Below are positions 23,376 to 35,349 of a stretch of 60,000 nt of DNA, one piece after another. The stretch is from Mesostigma viride. Its lineage: Eukaryota > Streptophyta > Mesostigmatophyceae > Mesostigmatales > Mesostigmataceae. The position numbers and the translations under genes were made by a program. The stretch's first letter is position 1. Each line of letters starts with the position of its first letter. The DNA is taken from the NCBI GenBank assembly GCA_009746045.1, contig RPFO01000106.1, forward strand, positions 1,697,711 through 1,757,710, given 5' to 3'. The notes under the pieces are model-generated. The model was not told the DNA's origin, did not search any database, and saw nothing but the letters and a program-made list of their open reading frames with translations.

Positions 23376-23556
23376 TGCATTGCTTCCTGGCAGCTCTCCG
23401 AATGCTGCTCGGCATCTTCGCTGCCTATACCTAATAAGCTAAAAGTAAGCGCAATGCGCGTAATTTCGCCGGTGGTCACTCGTATCCTTTCGCCGTAATC
23501 GTGAGCGAATCTCTAACTCCCCCAACTTACACCGCCCGCATTGGTAGGAATACTAA
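23376..23556 (-). promoter_or_regulatory. Presumed 5' region of the cyclase gene
   Basis: Only about 180 bp separate the cyclase ATG (23375) from the TIR element at 23557. I see no clear TATA box. Any promoter must lie here or inside the mobile elements. Confidence 0.3.
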
Positions 23557-24845
23557 TACCGTAGTGGCTCAAAACACATTGCGAATTAATCAGGCGGAGC
23601 CAATTTTCGGAAGAACCGTCAGGTTCGCCAGAATTGGCGAAGCTTATAAGGCCGTACACGTGAGAAAACATAGGAATAGGGGATGAAAATCCGTCAATCC
23701 ATCCATACATACATCCATCCATACATACATCCACCGAATTTGTCCCGAATTTGCAAGCATAAGGGTGAGGTTCTTCCGAAAATTGGCTCCGCCGTAGAGT
23801 TTCAACGGGCAAGTTGCAAACACGCACGTTACTTGATATTTTCGAATGACCCCCCGAAAAGTGCTAAAATCAAGTAACGTGCGTGTTTGCAACTTGCCCG
23901 TTGAAACTCTACGGCGGAGCCAATTTTCGGAAGAACCTCACCCTTATGCTTGCAAATTCGGGACAAATTCGGTGGATGTATGTATGGATGTATGTATGGA
24001 TGGATGGATTGACGGATTTTCATCCCCTATTCCTATGTTTTCTCACGTGTACGGCCTTATAAGCTTCGCCAATTCTGGCGAACCTGACGGTTCTTCCGAA
24101 AATTGGCTCCGCCTGATAATGCTCCAATTTACCCCGTAAAGTAGGTATGAAAACCGGGCAGCGCCGCTACACCTGTTTCTGGCTGCAGGCCGCGGCGCAG
24201 CTAGATGAAGGGGAGCGCCGCGCTTGCCGCGCCGCGCCGCGCCGCGCCGCGCCAGATTGAGAACGCATTCAATTTTGAATTCTAGAACGATTTGCATGGT
24301 CCAACTAGACAACCTAAGCCGTAGTTTAACACAAGTTAGACAAGTACTTTTTGCATTTGGGTATGATCAGGGAGGATACGTCATGAATACTCGGGAGGAT
24401 ACGTCATGAATAAGTTACATTTTATTTTGAACATAAAATTTGAGCACTAACTTAATATAATCACTAGGTACTGATTTGGGCCATATTTCTGATTAGGGCC
24501 ATGTTGGGTTAATTAATTAAGAAATAGCACTGATTAGGGCCCTATTAGCACTCATTAGGGGCCCTATTAGCACTGATTAGGGGCCCTATTACTTAAGATT
24601 AGGGCCTTATGTCATACTGGTACTCATTTAATTGTCAGATAGGAACTGCGCTTGGTGGGTAATTAATGTACTTGGTAGGTTAGAATCCAAGTCAGACACT
24701 GAACTAGGTGCCCTAATATATGAACAAGCTCCCGGGCTCGAAGTTTACCTAACACGTGCTGAACTTTCCCCGCAAAGTGTCAAAACCATGCAGAAAAACC
24801 CTCGAAAAAATATTAATTCGCAATGTGTTTTGAGCCACTACGGTA
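23557..24845. mobile_element. DNA-transposon-like element with 34-bp terminal inverted repeats
   Basis: 23557-23590 and 24812-24845 are perfect inverted repeats of 34 bp (outer end TACCGTAGTGGC). The dinucleotide TA sits at both outer edges, which could be a TA target duplication as in Tc1/mariner. The interior has no transposase ORF. It holds the foldback element, a GCCGC microsatellite (about 24227-24253), a duplicated 20-odd-bp unit (GGGAGGATACGTCATGAATA at about 24370 and 24393) and degenerate GATTAGGGCC repeats (24480-24610). It looks like a non-autonomous element. Confidence 0.55.
23590..24116. mobile_element. Foldback (hairpin) MITE, 527 bp
   Basis: Two near-identical inverted arms (23590-23836 and 23870-24116) flank a 33-nt spacer. 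TAA on both sides (23587-23589, 24117-24119) is a candidate 3-bp target duplication. Each arm has a smaller inverted repeat of 25 bp at its own ends, so that sequence (starting GGCGGAGCCAATT) occurs four times: 23593-23617, 23769-23793, 23913-23937 and 24089-24113. CATC/CATA microsatellite sits mid-arm. It could fold into a hairpin of about 247 bp. Confidence 0.8.
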
Positions 24846-25292
24846 AATAATTATGAGGCTGGGCGCCGGCCAGCTGCAAACGATAAATAAAACAAAAGAA
24901 TTTTAATTAACTAATTCCCGAGTGTACTGACCTGTAGTTTTTTAAACTACCAAACAAATAAAGAAGGTGTAAATAAATTGTTTGACTGCCAAGAGCGCTT
25001 CTTTTGCGGTAAAAAACAAAGAAATACTAAATCTCTGGCTGAAAAATGTGCTTTTACTAGCGGTAAGAGCAGTGCATCCGGCTGGGTTATACAAAACAAA
25101 CAAAGAATTATTAAATTTCGCAGCCGGTTTAACGGTTGTTCGGTAACCAAACAAACAAACTAATAATTTTTTTCGGGGAAATGGGTATATTTTATTAGCC
25201 AATTATGGACCAAAGAGGTGAGAGGGGAAATGAGTATCAGCGAATCCTAATGAAGGTGGGCACACACACGTGTGGCGGTGACAGTTGAAGGG
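24846..25292. other. AT-rich spacer, 3' side of LINE copy 1
   Basis: No coding sequence that I can support. It probably includes the 3' UTR of the minus-strand LINE fragment that ends at 25293. Confidence 0.35.
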
Positions 25293-26055
25293 CTAATAGG
25301 GCGCGTTATTAGACCAGGGAAGCCATTGGACCTGAGTAATGTCGCCTTGAGGCATACTGGTGAATACTTGATTACGGCCCAGTAGATCATGAAAAAGCTG
25401 GAGAGGGCTGGGCTTGTCGTTATTGGGCCCTGGGTCCCACACCCTGTGTTGTTCCTGAGCTAACAGCCAGTAGCGGCGCATAGCCGCATTCCATAGGTAT
25501 ATAAAGCGCCGGACTACGCCGCCGCGGGTATACTCCTCGCGGACCTTAAAGACTGTCTCGTTGCGTATGGTCCAGATCGCGTATAGCATAGTAGTGCGTA
25601 GCCATATCCATTCTGCTTGGGAAACTGAAAGCTCGGTCCCTGGTGTGCCAGCAATACTGAAAATGATGGTACGCACGCTAATTGGGAGAGTGGGTGGCGA
25701 AGCCGTCCATGCGGCCCAGATGTTAATGAGCCACGTCCAAACCCCAGGGAGATTACAGTAAAGAAACCTGTGCTCAATGGTTTCACTAGGGTGCGTGCAC
25801 AGGCATGATGCATCATGACCAAAACGCTCGTGGAGCGTAGCGCAGACCCCTATCGCCCTATGCATCAAAAGATGTTGTACATCAGTGGCCCTGCAGTCCA
25901 CGAGAGGGTGGTCTACCGCCAGGGTAATCATCTTAACCCAAGTGTAGCCCGGCCAATGTATTCCCCAGCGGGCTCGGCCCGGATGGGGCTGATGGTACGT
26001 ATGCAACAAGATATCATAACCCCAATCTGCGGTGTACTCAAAGATACATTTGCTG
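25293..26055 (-). pseudogene. LINE ORF2 C-terminal fragment, copy 1 (5'-truncated)
   Basis: About 250 codons matching the C-terminal end of a non-LTR retrotransposon polyprotein. The zinc-binding motif linked to reverse transcriptase is visible: CLCTHPSETIEHRFLYC, then W-x-W and an aromatic-rich helix region with NETVFK. The frame is open upstream to about 26055 (CIFEYTADWGY), where similarity with copy 2 ends abruptly, as expected for 5' truncation during target-primed reverse transcription. The RT domain is absent. Confidence 0.7.
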
Positions 26056-26058
26056 GTA

Positions 26059-28555
26059 ACAAACTAATAATTAATTAATTGGGCGGACCCTCTCTAGCAC
26101 TTTCAACCAATAAAACGCTAATGTCTAATTCCGAAGGGCCTTTTGGCTGAACTGAATTAAAACTACCAATGCGGGCGGTGTTTTTTTTTTTACCAATTAA
26201 GGCCCTTTCCACATTCGTCAGTTCCGGAGAGTTAGGGTCCTGATTCCAGTCGGTTCCGGAACTAGAGGTTTCCACATTTGACCGTCCAATTAGAAATTTA
26301 ATTGGATACGACCGCTAATTCGACCGGAACTGGGGTGGAACTCCTGGAACTCGAAAAAAGCAGTTCCGGCCAGTTCCAGTCAGAATTAGGGTCAAGAAAG
26401 GTAGGTCGAGTTGTTGAAACCGGCGGGGAAAGCGCCAGGACGGTACGGATCGGATCTGGTTGTGGAAAGGAGGTCCCGATCAATTCACCGCTAATTATTA
26501 TTATTCGCCGCGCCGAATTACTGGGTTTTCACACAGTTTTTTTTGGATAACCGGGTTTTCGAATTGTTTGGACGCTCCGGCGAAATTCGGCGGACTTTCG
26601 GCCAAAAGTGGTATGCGCTCCAGAACAGGGCCGTGCACGCGCCGGGCTTGACACGCTGTGCGGGCTGCGAAAAAATGGCAAGTTTTTTACGGCTGTTCCC
26701 GTGGGCTGGTCAGACATGTTCAGAATTTCCGGTGAAATGGGTGTTAGTTTATTTCCATATAACAGTTAAGGTGACCCAGGTATCATGCCAAAAATAGCCT
26801 GAAATGCCTAGTTGTGCCTACAGTAAATTGGGGTGCCCGCATTAACCCTTCAACTGTCTGAACTGGAACCACCGTAACGGACTGAGTTGGGGTATCTTTG
26901 TAAGTACGAGAGTATCTAGCCAAATAATATTTTCTGGCCCACCCTTGGAAGGAAGCATGCTTATATATCAAATAACACTGGGGACATGTGGTTGGTCATA
27001 TATGCATGCCCCACATGAGCTATAAATAGCGCCCCCCCCAGGGGGGTACAGTGCACGTGGGGTTGGAGACATATATAATGCATTATCGACCATTTACACA
27101 AATCAGTTGGCCCTGGCCTTTTAAAGGCAGTTTATCATAATCATAGGCATGCCATCAATGCATTCAAAACATGAAATGCCACAGAACTGCACAGGCTAGC
27201 TAGCAAACAGCCCAAAATAGCTCAGGCCGTTATAACGGTGCAAGTTATTTTGGGACGGTTGCTAGCACTACCGCATAGGTTTACTATCCCAAAGTGGCAC
27301 AAAACAACAACTAGATGGCAACAAAAGCAATGCAAACATCATGCCCAGCATATAAGACACAAGACCATGCTAAACAATAGGTGAAAGGCTCATATCAAGG
27401 CCTCAAGCACGCGTCAAAGGGCTGGCAAGGAGCTACATCACTAACGCACCAAATGAATGACAAAACACCTCCACGTTCTTTGCAACAATGAAGAAAACAA
27501 AAGGAACAAGTTGGTAATGCTTCCATGCAAACAGGTATTGGGTATCTCCATGTTTGTCACATGCAATGGACTGCAATATAAAAAGGTGGGCGTTGGCCAG
27601 CAAAACAAGAAGCCATGCCTGAAACTGGTCAGAAAAGAACTTGTCTCGGGCTGTTTGAGCCAGGAAAAGCATTGGGTAATCAACGTTACCATACTACTAA
27701 CCAATACCAACCGTTATCACGCTATTTCCGTTGCAGCCTCAGCTAACAGCGACCAAACATGGTCCACAATCTGCTTGACCTGATGGTATTCCACAACCAT
27801 GACAAGCCGATGCTTACAGGCAGCAAAACAACAAAATGACGATCACAAGCCCTCGGTTATAACCCTGATATTAGTTATAAACGATAATACAACCAGATAC
27901 GGTTAACGGAACACGGTAGGAGGCTAGAACGTACCAGGTCGGAACAGCAGATTACCTTTCCTGCGGGAGCCAGCACGCCCGATTCATGGACGTAGCCTCG
28001 AGCCTTTCCTGGCTGCCAGTTCTAGCAAATCTGGTTGGTAACAACGTCAAACGTTTATCCATGCGCAAATATCTCGAAAATTTCCGCCTAGCAACATGCA
28101 GCACTCGCACTGTCACCGCCTGGCCGCTAACATGATTTGCTGCGCCTACCAGCACCCCGAGACCCATCTACGCATCTTCAAACGTTCCATGGCTAGGGGT
28201 ATAACGTTTTTATGACCTAAAAATCATGCCTACAAAATTTGAGTCCGTTATGTCGAGCCATTCTCTCGTACCAGTCAGTTGTGTGCACCGCCATAGCCGT
28301 GCGCGTCAATATTTTTCATGCACGTCGGTCCCGTTAGACCATGGTACCCCCCTAACTTTGCTCAAGCATATCTCCCTGGCCAATTGTCCAAAGTACGGTC
28401 TGAATAGTGCCAGGCGTAGCTTACGTCTAGATCTTTCGATCCCCCCAGGTTTGACCGTTAAATTATTATTGGCGCGGCGCCTGGTTCTGCCACAAACTCA
28501 GTCCGTTAGAGTGGCGCGAGTTCAACTGGCGCCACGAAAACGGACTCAGTACAGT
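26059..28555. other. Spacer between two LINE fragments
   Basis: About 2.5 kb without a recognisable gene. Short open frames on both strands have no family signature. The stretch near 28200-28555 is probably the 3' UTR of LINE copy 2. Confidence 0.4.
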
Positions 28556-30232
28556 TTAAGGGTTAATAAGGCGCGCCCTGCGACCGACCAAGGTAGCCGG
28601 CCATTGTACTGTAGATATATCGTCATCCGGCATAAGTGTAAAGACCTGGTTCATGCCCATGAGTGCATGGAAGACTTCCAGTGGGCTGGGGGTGTCATTG
28701 TTAGGGCCCGGGTCCCATACTTTGTGTTGTTCCGTCGCCAGGAGCCAGTAACGACGCATAGCCAGGTTCCGGCAAGAGGAGATAAACCAGCGGACCACAG
28801 CACCTCTCGTGTACGCGGCACGTAATGTGAATACGGTCTCGTTGCGAACTTGCCATATGGTGTGAAGCATCGTCGTGCGGAGCCATATCCATGCCATCTG
28901 GTTGGCTGTGAGGCTCGCGTCCCGTAATCCCGTGATGCCGAAAATAACCGTAGATAGTGTGACGGTGGTGGGGGGAGCTGTAATAGCCATCCACTTGGCC
29001 CATATACCCAGCAGCCATTGCCAAACCCCTGCGAGTTGGCAGTCCAGAAATCTGTGCTCAATTGTTTCATCTGGAAAGTTGCATAAGCACGCCGCCGCGT
29101 GGGAGTACCGGTGGTGCAGTTGGGAATTGACCCCGATGGCCCGATGCATAAGCAGGTGCTGGTGGACGTCGGTGGCCCGTTTGTCGACCAATGGGTGATC
29201 AACTGCCAAGGTAATGTTCTTGATCCAGGTGTAGCCCGGCCACTCGGGGTGCCAGCGCAGGCGACCCGGGTGCATCCTATGATTTTTATGTAGAAGTAGC
29301 CGGTATCCCCAGTCTGCCGTGTACTCGAAAAGGCACTTCGTCATTGGGGTGCCGTCAGATGCGAGGACCCACCCAAATTCTAGCGGGTCTAGAGCAAGCG
29401 TGTCCAGGCGCCCCTTGCCAACATGTAGCCATGTGGTGTCGCGTATCACTGTGGTGGGGTCCACGGGTAACATGCACGCTTGTGACAGTGACCACGGGAC
29501 CACTCGAATGCGGTGACATTGACATGCTGGAATGTAGGCGTACGATGTAATCAATTTGCCGAGAAGTCCTTGACCGTCGGGTGTCTCCTGGAGCAATTGT
29601 ATGGTGACGCCCGTCGACGCGACCGCAACGATGCAGCCCTTATGTACGGACGTGTCGCGATCCGGGTAATAGCTCACCCATTCCCCGATTTGTAGGGGTT
29701 TGCGCGGGGTTGTCATGAGGGTATGCCATCCTGCGGGAATTGCTTGTAGAAGGTTGTCCCAAGCTGGTCGGCTGGGCATGTTTGCGATCCACGCGCTGAT
29801 TTCCGTGTATGTCAGAAGGCGATATCGGTCACCGTCAGCCGCGTATAAATCGATGATTCGCGTAACCGGCGGGGTGGCCGTCAAAAAGCCCTCATATGGG
29901 TTGCGGCCACTTAAAACACCAAACACATTATGCTCACTATCGCGTAGCAAATCATTGAAATATAATGGTTGGCGTGCCACCTCTTCCCTCGTGGTAGGGT
30001 GAGCAATTCTGTCCGGTTTTAGGTTCTTATAACCTTTCCACATACGTGCCCAGTACCATGATAAGCCTTTGTACGAAGTGAGCGCGCATGTAAGTATTGC
30101 TGCCCCCAAGTGCCATGATGTACCATTGGTGTGCGTATAGGTTGTGGCGAAAGCTTCTTGTGCCAACATACAACCAGGGTGTGCGTTTACGCCTATGAAA
30201 GCGGTCTGGTGTACACTGACCATAAACGCCAC
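28556..30232 (-). pseudogene. LINE ORF2 C-terminal region, copy 2
   Basis: 558 codons open to a TAA at 28556. The C-terminal 250 residues align with copy 1 motif by motif: CLFEYTADWGY, WPGYTWIKNITLAVDHPLVD, zinc finger CLCNFPDETIEHRFLDC, NETVF, and RRYWLL followed by VWDPGPNND. The N-terminal part lies between RT and the zinc finger and has no motif that I recognise. A TAA at 30239-30241 separates it from an open stretch in the same frame upstream (30242-30721). Confidence 0.7.
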
Positions 30233-30238
30233 TCCATA

Positions 30239-30721
30239 TTATGTAAGCCCAAGCCTCCTTGAACCCATGGCATATAGGACATGTCCCGATCGATCCATCC
30301 CGGTGTTACGTCTCAGATTTCTACCGCCACCTCTACCTCTACCTGGCCTAATGCTACCTAGACTAGTAAGGCCGCCTCTAGTTAAACCCCTAGCGAAAGA
30401 CGAACGAGACGATCCAGATCTCAGTGCATTAACGTAAGTATTACTATAATACGCCATAAGCCATTTACACAACCCGTTTACTCCAGGAATAGAGGAAGGA
30501 AACACAACTACACTGCCGTGACCCAAGCCTATATGTGTTAATTCATTTAACACACGCCGAGTGCACACACGAGGGGTAGAACGTGCATAAATGGTCACCA
30601 ACGGTCCAACACGCTCGGGCCGACCTGGCCCTCGCCTACAGATGCACGCTGGTCCACTACATTCTACCAAAGGATCAGGACCACTAATAAAGTACGCGGC
30701 GCGGCGCCCGAAGGCACCCAA
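30239..30721 (-). pseudogene. Possible upstream continuation of LINE copy 2
   Basis: 160 codons in the same frame as the LINE fragment at 28556-30232, ended by TAA at 30239-30241. The last residues (HVLYAMGSRRLGLT) resemble the GGLGL segment that follows the RT thumb in LINEs. The Arg/Gly-rich part before it suggests a frame disturbance. No RT catalytic motif is visible. Confidence 0.4.
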
Positions 30722-31216
30722 TGTGCCACAATACTGTTACGAGGACAATAGTGTCCCGGTAGGAACTACACGTAAACCTAGGGACAACCGAGGCAAGAGA
30801 CCTAATTTACGTCCGTAACTACAACGAATTGTTACGCGACGTAACACCTCCCCCCCCACAAAGGTAGGGAGCCCTCTCCCTACGCACAGGGAGGAAAACA
30901 AGGGGTAGGAAACCTAATGCACCCAGCACACACCAACACAATCGGCAGGCCATCCAAGATACAAGGCACCAACGTATTAACTCGGTCTCCACCACCACGC
31001 CGGGAGGTGTAGGGTTAGCCAGCACCAAGCCTGGTGGTAGGTTCCCCTAACTGCCTGGAACAAAGTCCTTGCCGGGGGGAACGGCACTGGGCAGGACACA
31101 CAGAGTAAACAAATCAGTACCAAGGACCAAGAACGACCAGTCAACTGGCCAGAACGTGAGGGCGACTCTATATACCGGAGGGACAACACCCTCAGGTCGG
31201 GCCTAAGGCCCTCTAT
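30722..31216. other. Probable 3' terminal region of element D
   Basis: Non-coding. A TATA-like CTATATACC at about 31168 and the position just after the stop of the D downstream ORF would fit a 3' LTR in minus orientation. No second LTR copy is present in the window, so this cannot be confirmed. Confidence 0.3.
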
Positions 31217-33253
31217 CTAATGGCCATCCGTCTGGTAAGTGCCACGGGAGGCCAGCAGGACATCCAGGTACGCCTGGTAGTGAGCCACATCCTCGGCATT
31301 GTCGTGCCTATCTACAGTGAGGAAAACATCGGCCCACACGCCGTCAGGAAAAAGACCCAGGAAGGCCCAGTAATACCTATGCTGCGTAAGAACGACCTGG
31401 CCCCGGGCCCAGTCCAGGAAACCACAGGCAAAGAGGCGTAGGAAAGGCTCTACCGCGATCAAGCAGAGAGCCCGCAGGAGCAGGCGATGGTACCGGATCC
31501 GAGGGCGCATACCCGTCGGGAAAAACAGATCTACCAGGGGCTCCACGTTAGACGGCCACATCCGGATGTGCCGAATCTCACGGGAGCGCCACCGACGGGC
31601 GCACTGTCGCGACCCGAACGTCTCGAGGTAGTCGCTAGCCCGGGGAGGCGGATGGCCACGGGAGTCCAGACCCTGGCCCGGGATGGGCGCTGGACGACGG
31701 GCATCCCACTCTAGGATGGGCTGAAGGACCGTGCTGTACGTGGCACCCGGCACCGCAGGAAACTCTACCGTAAGGGCATCTGAGGCCATAATGCCCAGAG
31801 GCGGAGGGTAAGCCCACTGGAACCCGCCGTAGGTGTCCAAGTCATTGTGGCGCCTATGTAGCCCAGCGATACAGGACGCGCCGAACCAGGATCTCACCCT
31901 GGAACACCGGATCAGCTAAAATAACCATATCGAAAGGAGGCCGATCAGTCTCAACTGGTAGGCCACGGTCCCGCGGCGCCCGACACACCTGGGAGAACCC
32001 GTAGGACATGGGCGAAATGGCAAGCTCGGCGGAGGCGCGCGGCAGGTCACACTGGCGGCAGGCGAGCGCAGACATACCGTACCCAAAGACAGGCGTGTCG
32101 CGCGACTCCGGAGTCGCATGCACCACAGAAGGGGCCCGATCCCGATCGCCCTCTGACAACTCCCGAAGGGAATCAGCAGCGCGGGTGGCGCGAGGATCAG
32201 AGCCACTGGACCGAACAACCGCAGCCAAAGACTGCGGGGCCGAAGGGACAGGGGCCGAAGAAGGGGTAGGAACCGGCACAGACGCAGACGGCGCCGGTAC
32301 AACAGGGGGCCGCGTCGGACCCGATGCCGCAGGGGGTCGCGACGGCCCCGCCTCCGCAACTGGCGCGCCGGTCTCTGCATGTGGCGGAGCACCACCAGGC
32401 CACATGTTGAAAACAGGGCCCGTGGGGACAGGCAATCCGGCATACGACTGGTTACCGTCTAAGCTCCAGTCGGGCACCGGAATCCTCTGCGGAGGACCGC
32501 CCTCCCAAAGCCTGGGAAGACCGCCCGGGTCGCTGAAGAAACCCCGCGAGGGCGGCGCTGACGCGGTGGGCGGCCCGGACGCGACGGCGACGGGCGCGGC
32601 CGCTGGGACAGCGGACTCGCGCCGAGGCGCAGGTAAGTCAGTAGCAGGCGCAGAGGTAGCCGAAGGCGTAGGAGCCGCAGCAACAGAGGAAACCGCAGCC
32701 ACCGAGGGCTCGCGCGGCACAGACGGACCCGTAGACGTCGAGGCGACCGAAGGGGAAGGGGCACAGATACAGCAGACACCCCACCTGGCGTGGCTGGAGC
32801 GTGCGCCTGGGCCGCCATGAAGGCCCCGAAGGCCGCTGTCAGGGACTGGATCTGCGCCTGCATCGCAGAAACTGTCGCCGAAAGAGGATCAGGCTCACGA
32901 TCAGAGCCTAAAGGGGTAGGCTCCACCGATGCGCGCCGGACCGACCTTGGTGAAGACGGGACAGGGGAAGGAGCCGACACTGAAGAGGAGGACGCCGCAG
33001 GGGAGGCCGAATACTCAGGAGTGTACTGTGCCTCGACTGGCGCGTCCGTAGGAGTAGGGTCGCCCAATACTACGCCCGCTGTCTGGTCCGCGATCTCCAT
33101 GAACTCTACTGCCCGTAGAAGGTCGAAGGGGTTCTCATCTACTTCTGCATCACCCTCGCCCGGAAGCCAGGGGAACACATCCCGTAGGCAGGAGCGGCCC
33201 ACAGGGGTAGAAAGGTAGGAAAACACCCGGGGACACTGAAGGACCGCGGCTAT

Positions 33254-33631
33254 AGTTATGCAACACGAAGCTTGGAATGCTTGGGCACTGCCAAATGGCG
33301 AGAGTGTGCGTGAACGACGAGACACCTTGGCATTAGGATAGAATGGCACATATACTGCTGGCCAGCCGTCAACGATGGCTGGCCAGACTTTGCGTAAGTT
33401 AAACTAACTTACTGATCCTGGACGGACTAACCTATCAGTTACAACCTGATCTAGTCAGTCCTAACATGACAACTACAGTCCCGGTACTGAGGTACCGGCT
33501 CATCACATACTGAGTACAGCCACGTGTCCATGCCACGACTGTCTAGTCCAGCACCGTCCCAGTACCCAATTGGGCGCCGGCGGTGCTGGCACGTGTCCAC
33601 TTAGGCTACAGGCGGGAGACTTAGACTAACT
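33254..33631 (-). repeat. 3' LTR of element A
   Basis: 378 bp, directly repeated at 40353-40731 with very few differences. In the element's orientation it starts AGTTAG and ends ATAACT, not TG...CA. Confidence 0.9.
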
Positions 33632-34014
33632 CCCACTTTAAGTTTTCTTTGGGTTTCAACAGAAACACACATAGCCATCAAATGGACGCAGCCATTCCCA
33701 ATGCCTTAAAAAACTGTCAGATAACCTACTAGGACCCAAAGGTCACCTCACACATGTACAAGAGATGCATTAAAAAGGCCCCATGTCTCAAGCATGGTTT
33801 CTTAACTGAGTGAGATGGGTGCTCCAGGCCCCAGCATGTCATGGTCATCCAAACAAGTGTCTCACAAAATTTTATTCAATAAATAACACATTCATCATGT
33901 CCCAACTTTCTAGACCAGTGCTTCTCACTGTCAGAAAACTACCCAGCTGCCACTGCAGCCTTTCAGCTGCAGTATTAGGCAGGGGGTCATGGGCTAACAT
34001 GTACAATGTGCCAG

Positions 34015-35349
34015 TCACTTCAGACTGTAACCAGGGTTCATCAACCCATACAAGACCTGGTATTGTGGTCCTGCTGCTTGTGGCACCTTGGTCAGTGCAT
34101 CTGCAGCATTGTCTTTGTCCCTGACGTGGGCTTTAGACTCCAGGTACTTGCATTCCTGTTTTAGCACAATCCAATCCAGGTCCGAGTGTACAGCCAAAGG
34201 ATTGGCAAGGAAAGAGATGATAGATTGAGAGTCAGTCAGCAAATGTGCTTTCACTCCTGCAGAGCTACCAGCCTGGTGTTGAAGCCAGACCAGCAAGTGA
34301 TTGAGATACCTTGCATGCAAGACAGAAGATACCACAGCCCTGCATTCAGCTACATTGCTACTCACAGCTTTCCTCTTGTGCAATCTACTGAACCAGGAGA
34401 CTAGTGACTTCTTCCCACCTTGGTTATGCAGGAAAAACAATCCAGCCTCTCTGGCTTGAACCTTGGTAACTACCCTGGACTCCATTGAACTATCCATCAT
34501 GCACGTGATGTGAATGGGAGTAAACAGGTCCAGTGAGTGAAGCATCAAAGGTGGACCATCATGCAACAACTGCTTGATTGCCCGTGCTCCTACCTCCTGT
34601 AGTACCTCATCATCTACCCTGCTCACAAAAGCCAGGTGGGGTGCACATGTAGCACATAGCCAACCAAGCTTGCCTCTAATGGTAGGGCACATGTCAGGGG
34701 TGATGTGAACAGGCAGGACATCCAGACAAGACTTAATGTATTCAGCAGAGGCCTGCATGGAACAAACCCAGCTGCCCTGCTGCTGCAGCAACTCAAGCAT
34801 CATGCCACAGAACTTGACTGGCTCCTTGCCCAGCTCTAGCTGCTTGCCAATCTCAAAACTGGCAGACACCTGAGCTATGAAAGCATCCACTGCAGCTCTA
34901 GGACCTGAGATTAACTGATCATCCCCATGCCAGACAAACATCATCATTCCATCAGGGTGTGGGATGACAAACAGGCAAGGGTCAATGTCATCATAGGTGG
35001 CCCCTAGCTTCATGAATACCTCCTGTGCAGACAGCCTAAAAATTTTTGGAGCTGACTGCAACCCTTCAACCCCCAGGTTTGGCCTCAACAAGGGTTGAAC
35101 AATATCCCTGTGCCACACCTTAGGAGTATTCACCACGTATACCTGACCTCTCCAGACCTGCTGTGCTATGGCAGGGTCCCCCTTTAGAAAGGCTCTTTTG
35201 ATATCTGTGGCTTTACACACATAATCCTTCCCTGTATTAAGCTGATGCAAAAACAAGGAAAGCAACACCTTGAGAGACGTTTGCTGAATACCAGGAGTAT
35301 AAAGCTCAGCCTCTGTCAGCTCTGTAGAGCCCCTGAACTCAGTACACAT
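34015..35349 (-). CDS. Element A Pol part 2: reverse transcriptase and RNase H (copia-type)
   Basis: 444 codons in the -1 frame relative to part 1. RT: AELYTPG, then DIKRAFLKGDPAI (first catalytic Asp), and the second catalytic motif reads MFVWHGDDQLISG, that is HGDD where copia elements have YVDD. TIRGKLGWL corresponds to the usual SLMYL region. RNase H of copia type: DSSMESRVV (Asp), NVAECRAVV (Glu), LLTDSQSII (Asp), NAADALTKV (Asp). An ATG exists at 35349, but the RT fingers extend upstream into part 1, so a frameshift product is more likely than independent initiation. Confidence 0.87.
   Translation of the reverse strand: MCTEFRGSTELTEAELYTPGIQQTSLKVLLSLFLHQLNTGKDYVCKATDIKRAFLKGDPAIAQQVWRGQVYVVNTPKVWHRDIVQPLLRPNLGVEGLQSAPKIFRLSAQEVFMKLGATYDDIDPCLFVIPHPDGMMMFVWHGDDQLISGPRAAVDAFIAQVSASFEIGKQLELGKEPVKFCGMMLELLQQQGSWVCSMQASAEYIKSCLDVLPVHITPDMCPTIRGKLGWLCATCAPHLAFVSRVDDEVLQEVGARAIKQLLHDGPPLMLHSLDLFTPIHITCMMDSSMESRVVTKVQAREAGLFFLHNQGGKKSLVSWFSRLHKRKAVSSNVAECRAVVSSVLHARYLNHLLVWLQHQAGSSAGVKAHLLTDSQSIISFLANPLAVHSDLDWIVLKQECKYLESKAHVRDKDNAADALTKVPQAAGPQYQVLYGLMNPGYSLK

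Noticed and set aside
24200-24260. GCCGC run considered as a CpG-island promoter
   Set aside because: It is a short pentanucleotide microsatellite inside a non-autonomous transposon, without a nearby gene start.
24480-24610. GATTAGGG-type repeats considered as interstitial telomere sequence
   Set aside because: The unit is longer, degenerate and contains GGGCCC palindromes; it is not a clean telomeric tandem.
20296-30241. Alternative genetic code with TAA as Gln, suggested by two in-frame TAA codons (cyclase exon 3 and LINE copy 2)
   Set aside because: TAA also acts as the natural end of other frames here (LINE ORF1 at 467, LINE copy 2 at 28556, element C RNase H at 54935). Two isolated cases fit mutation better.
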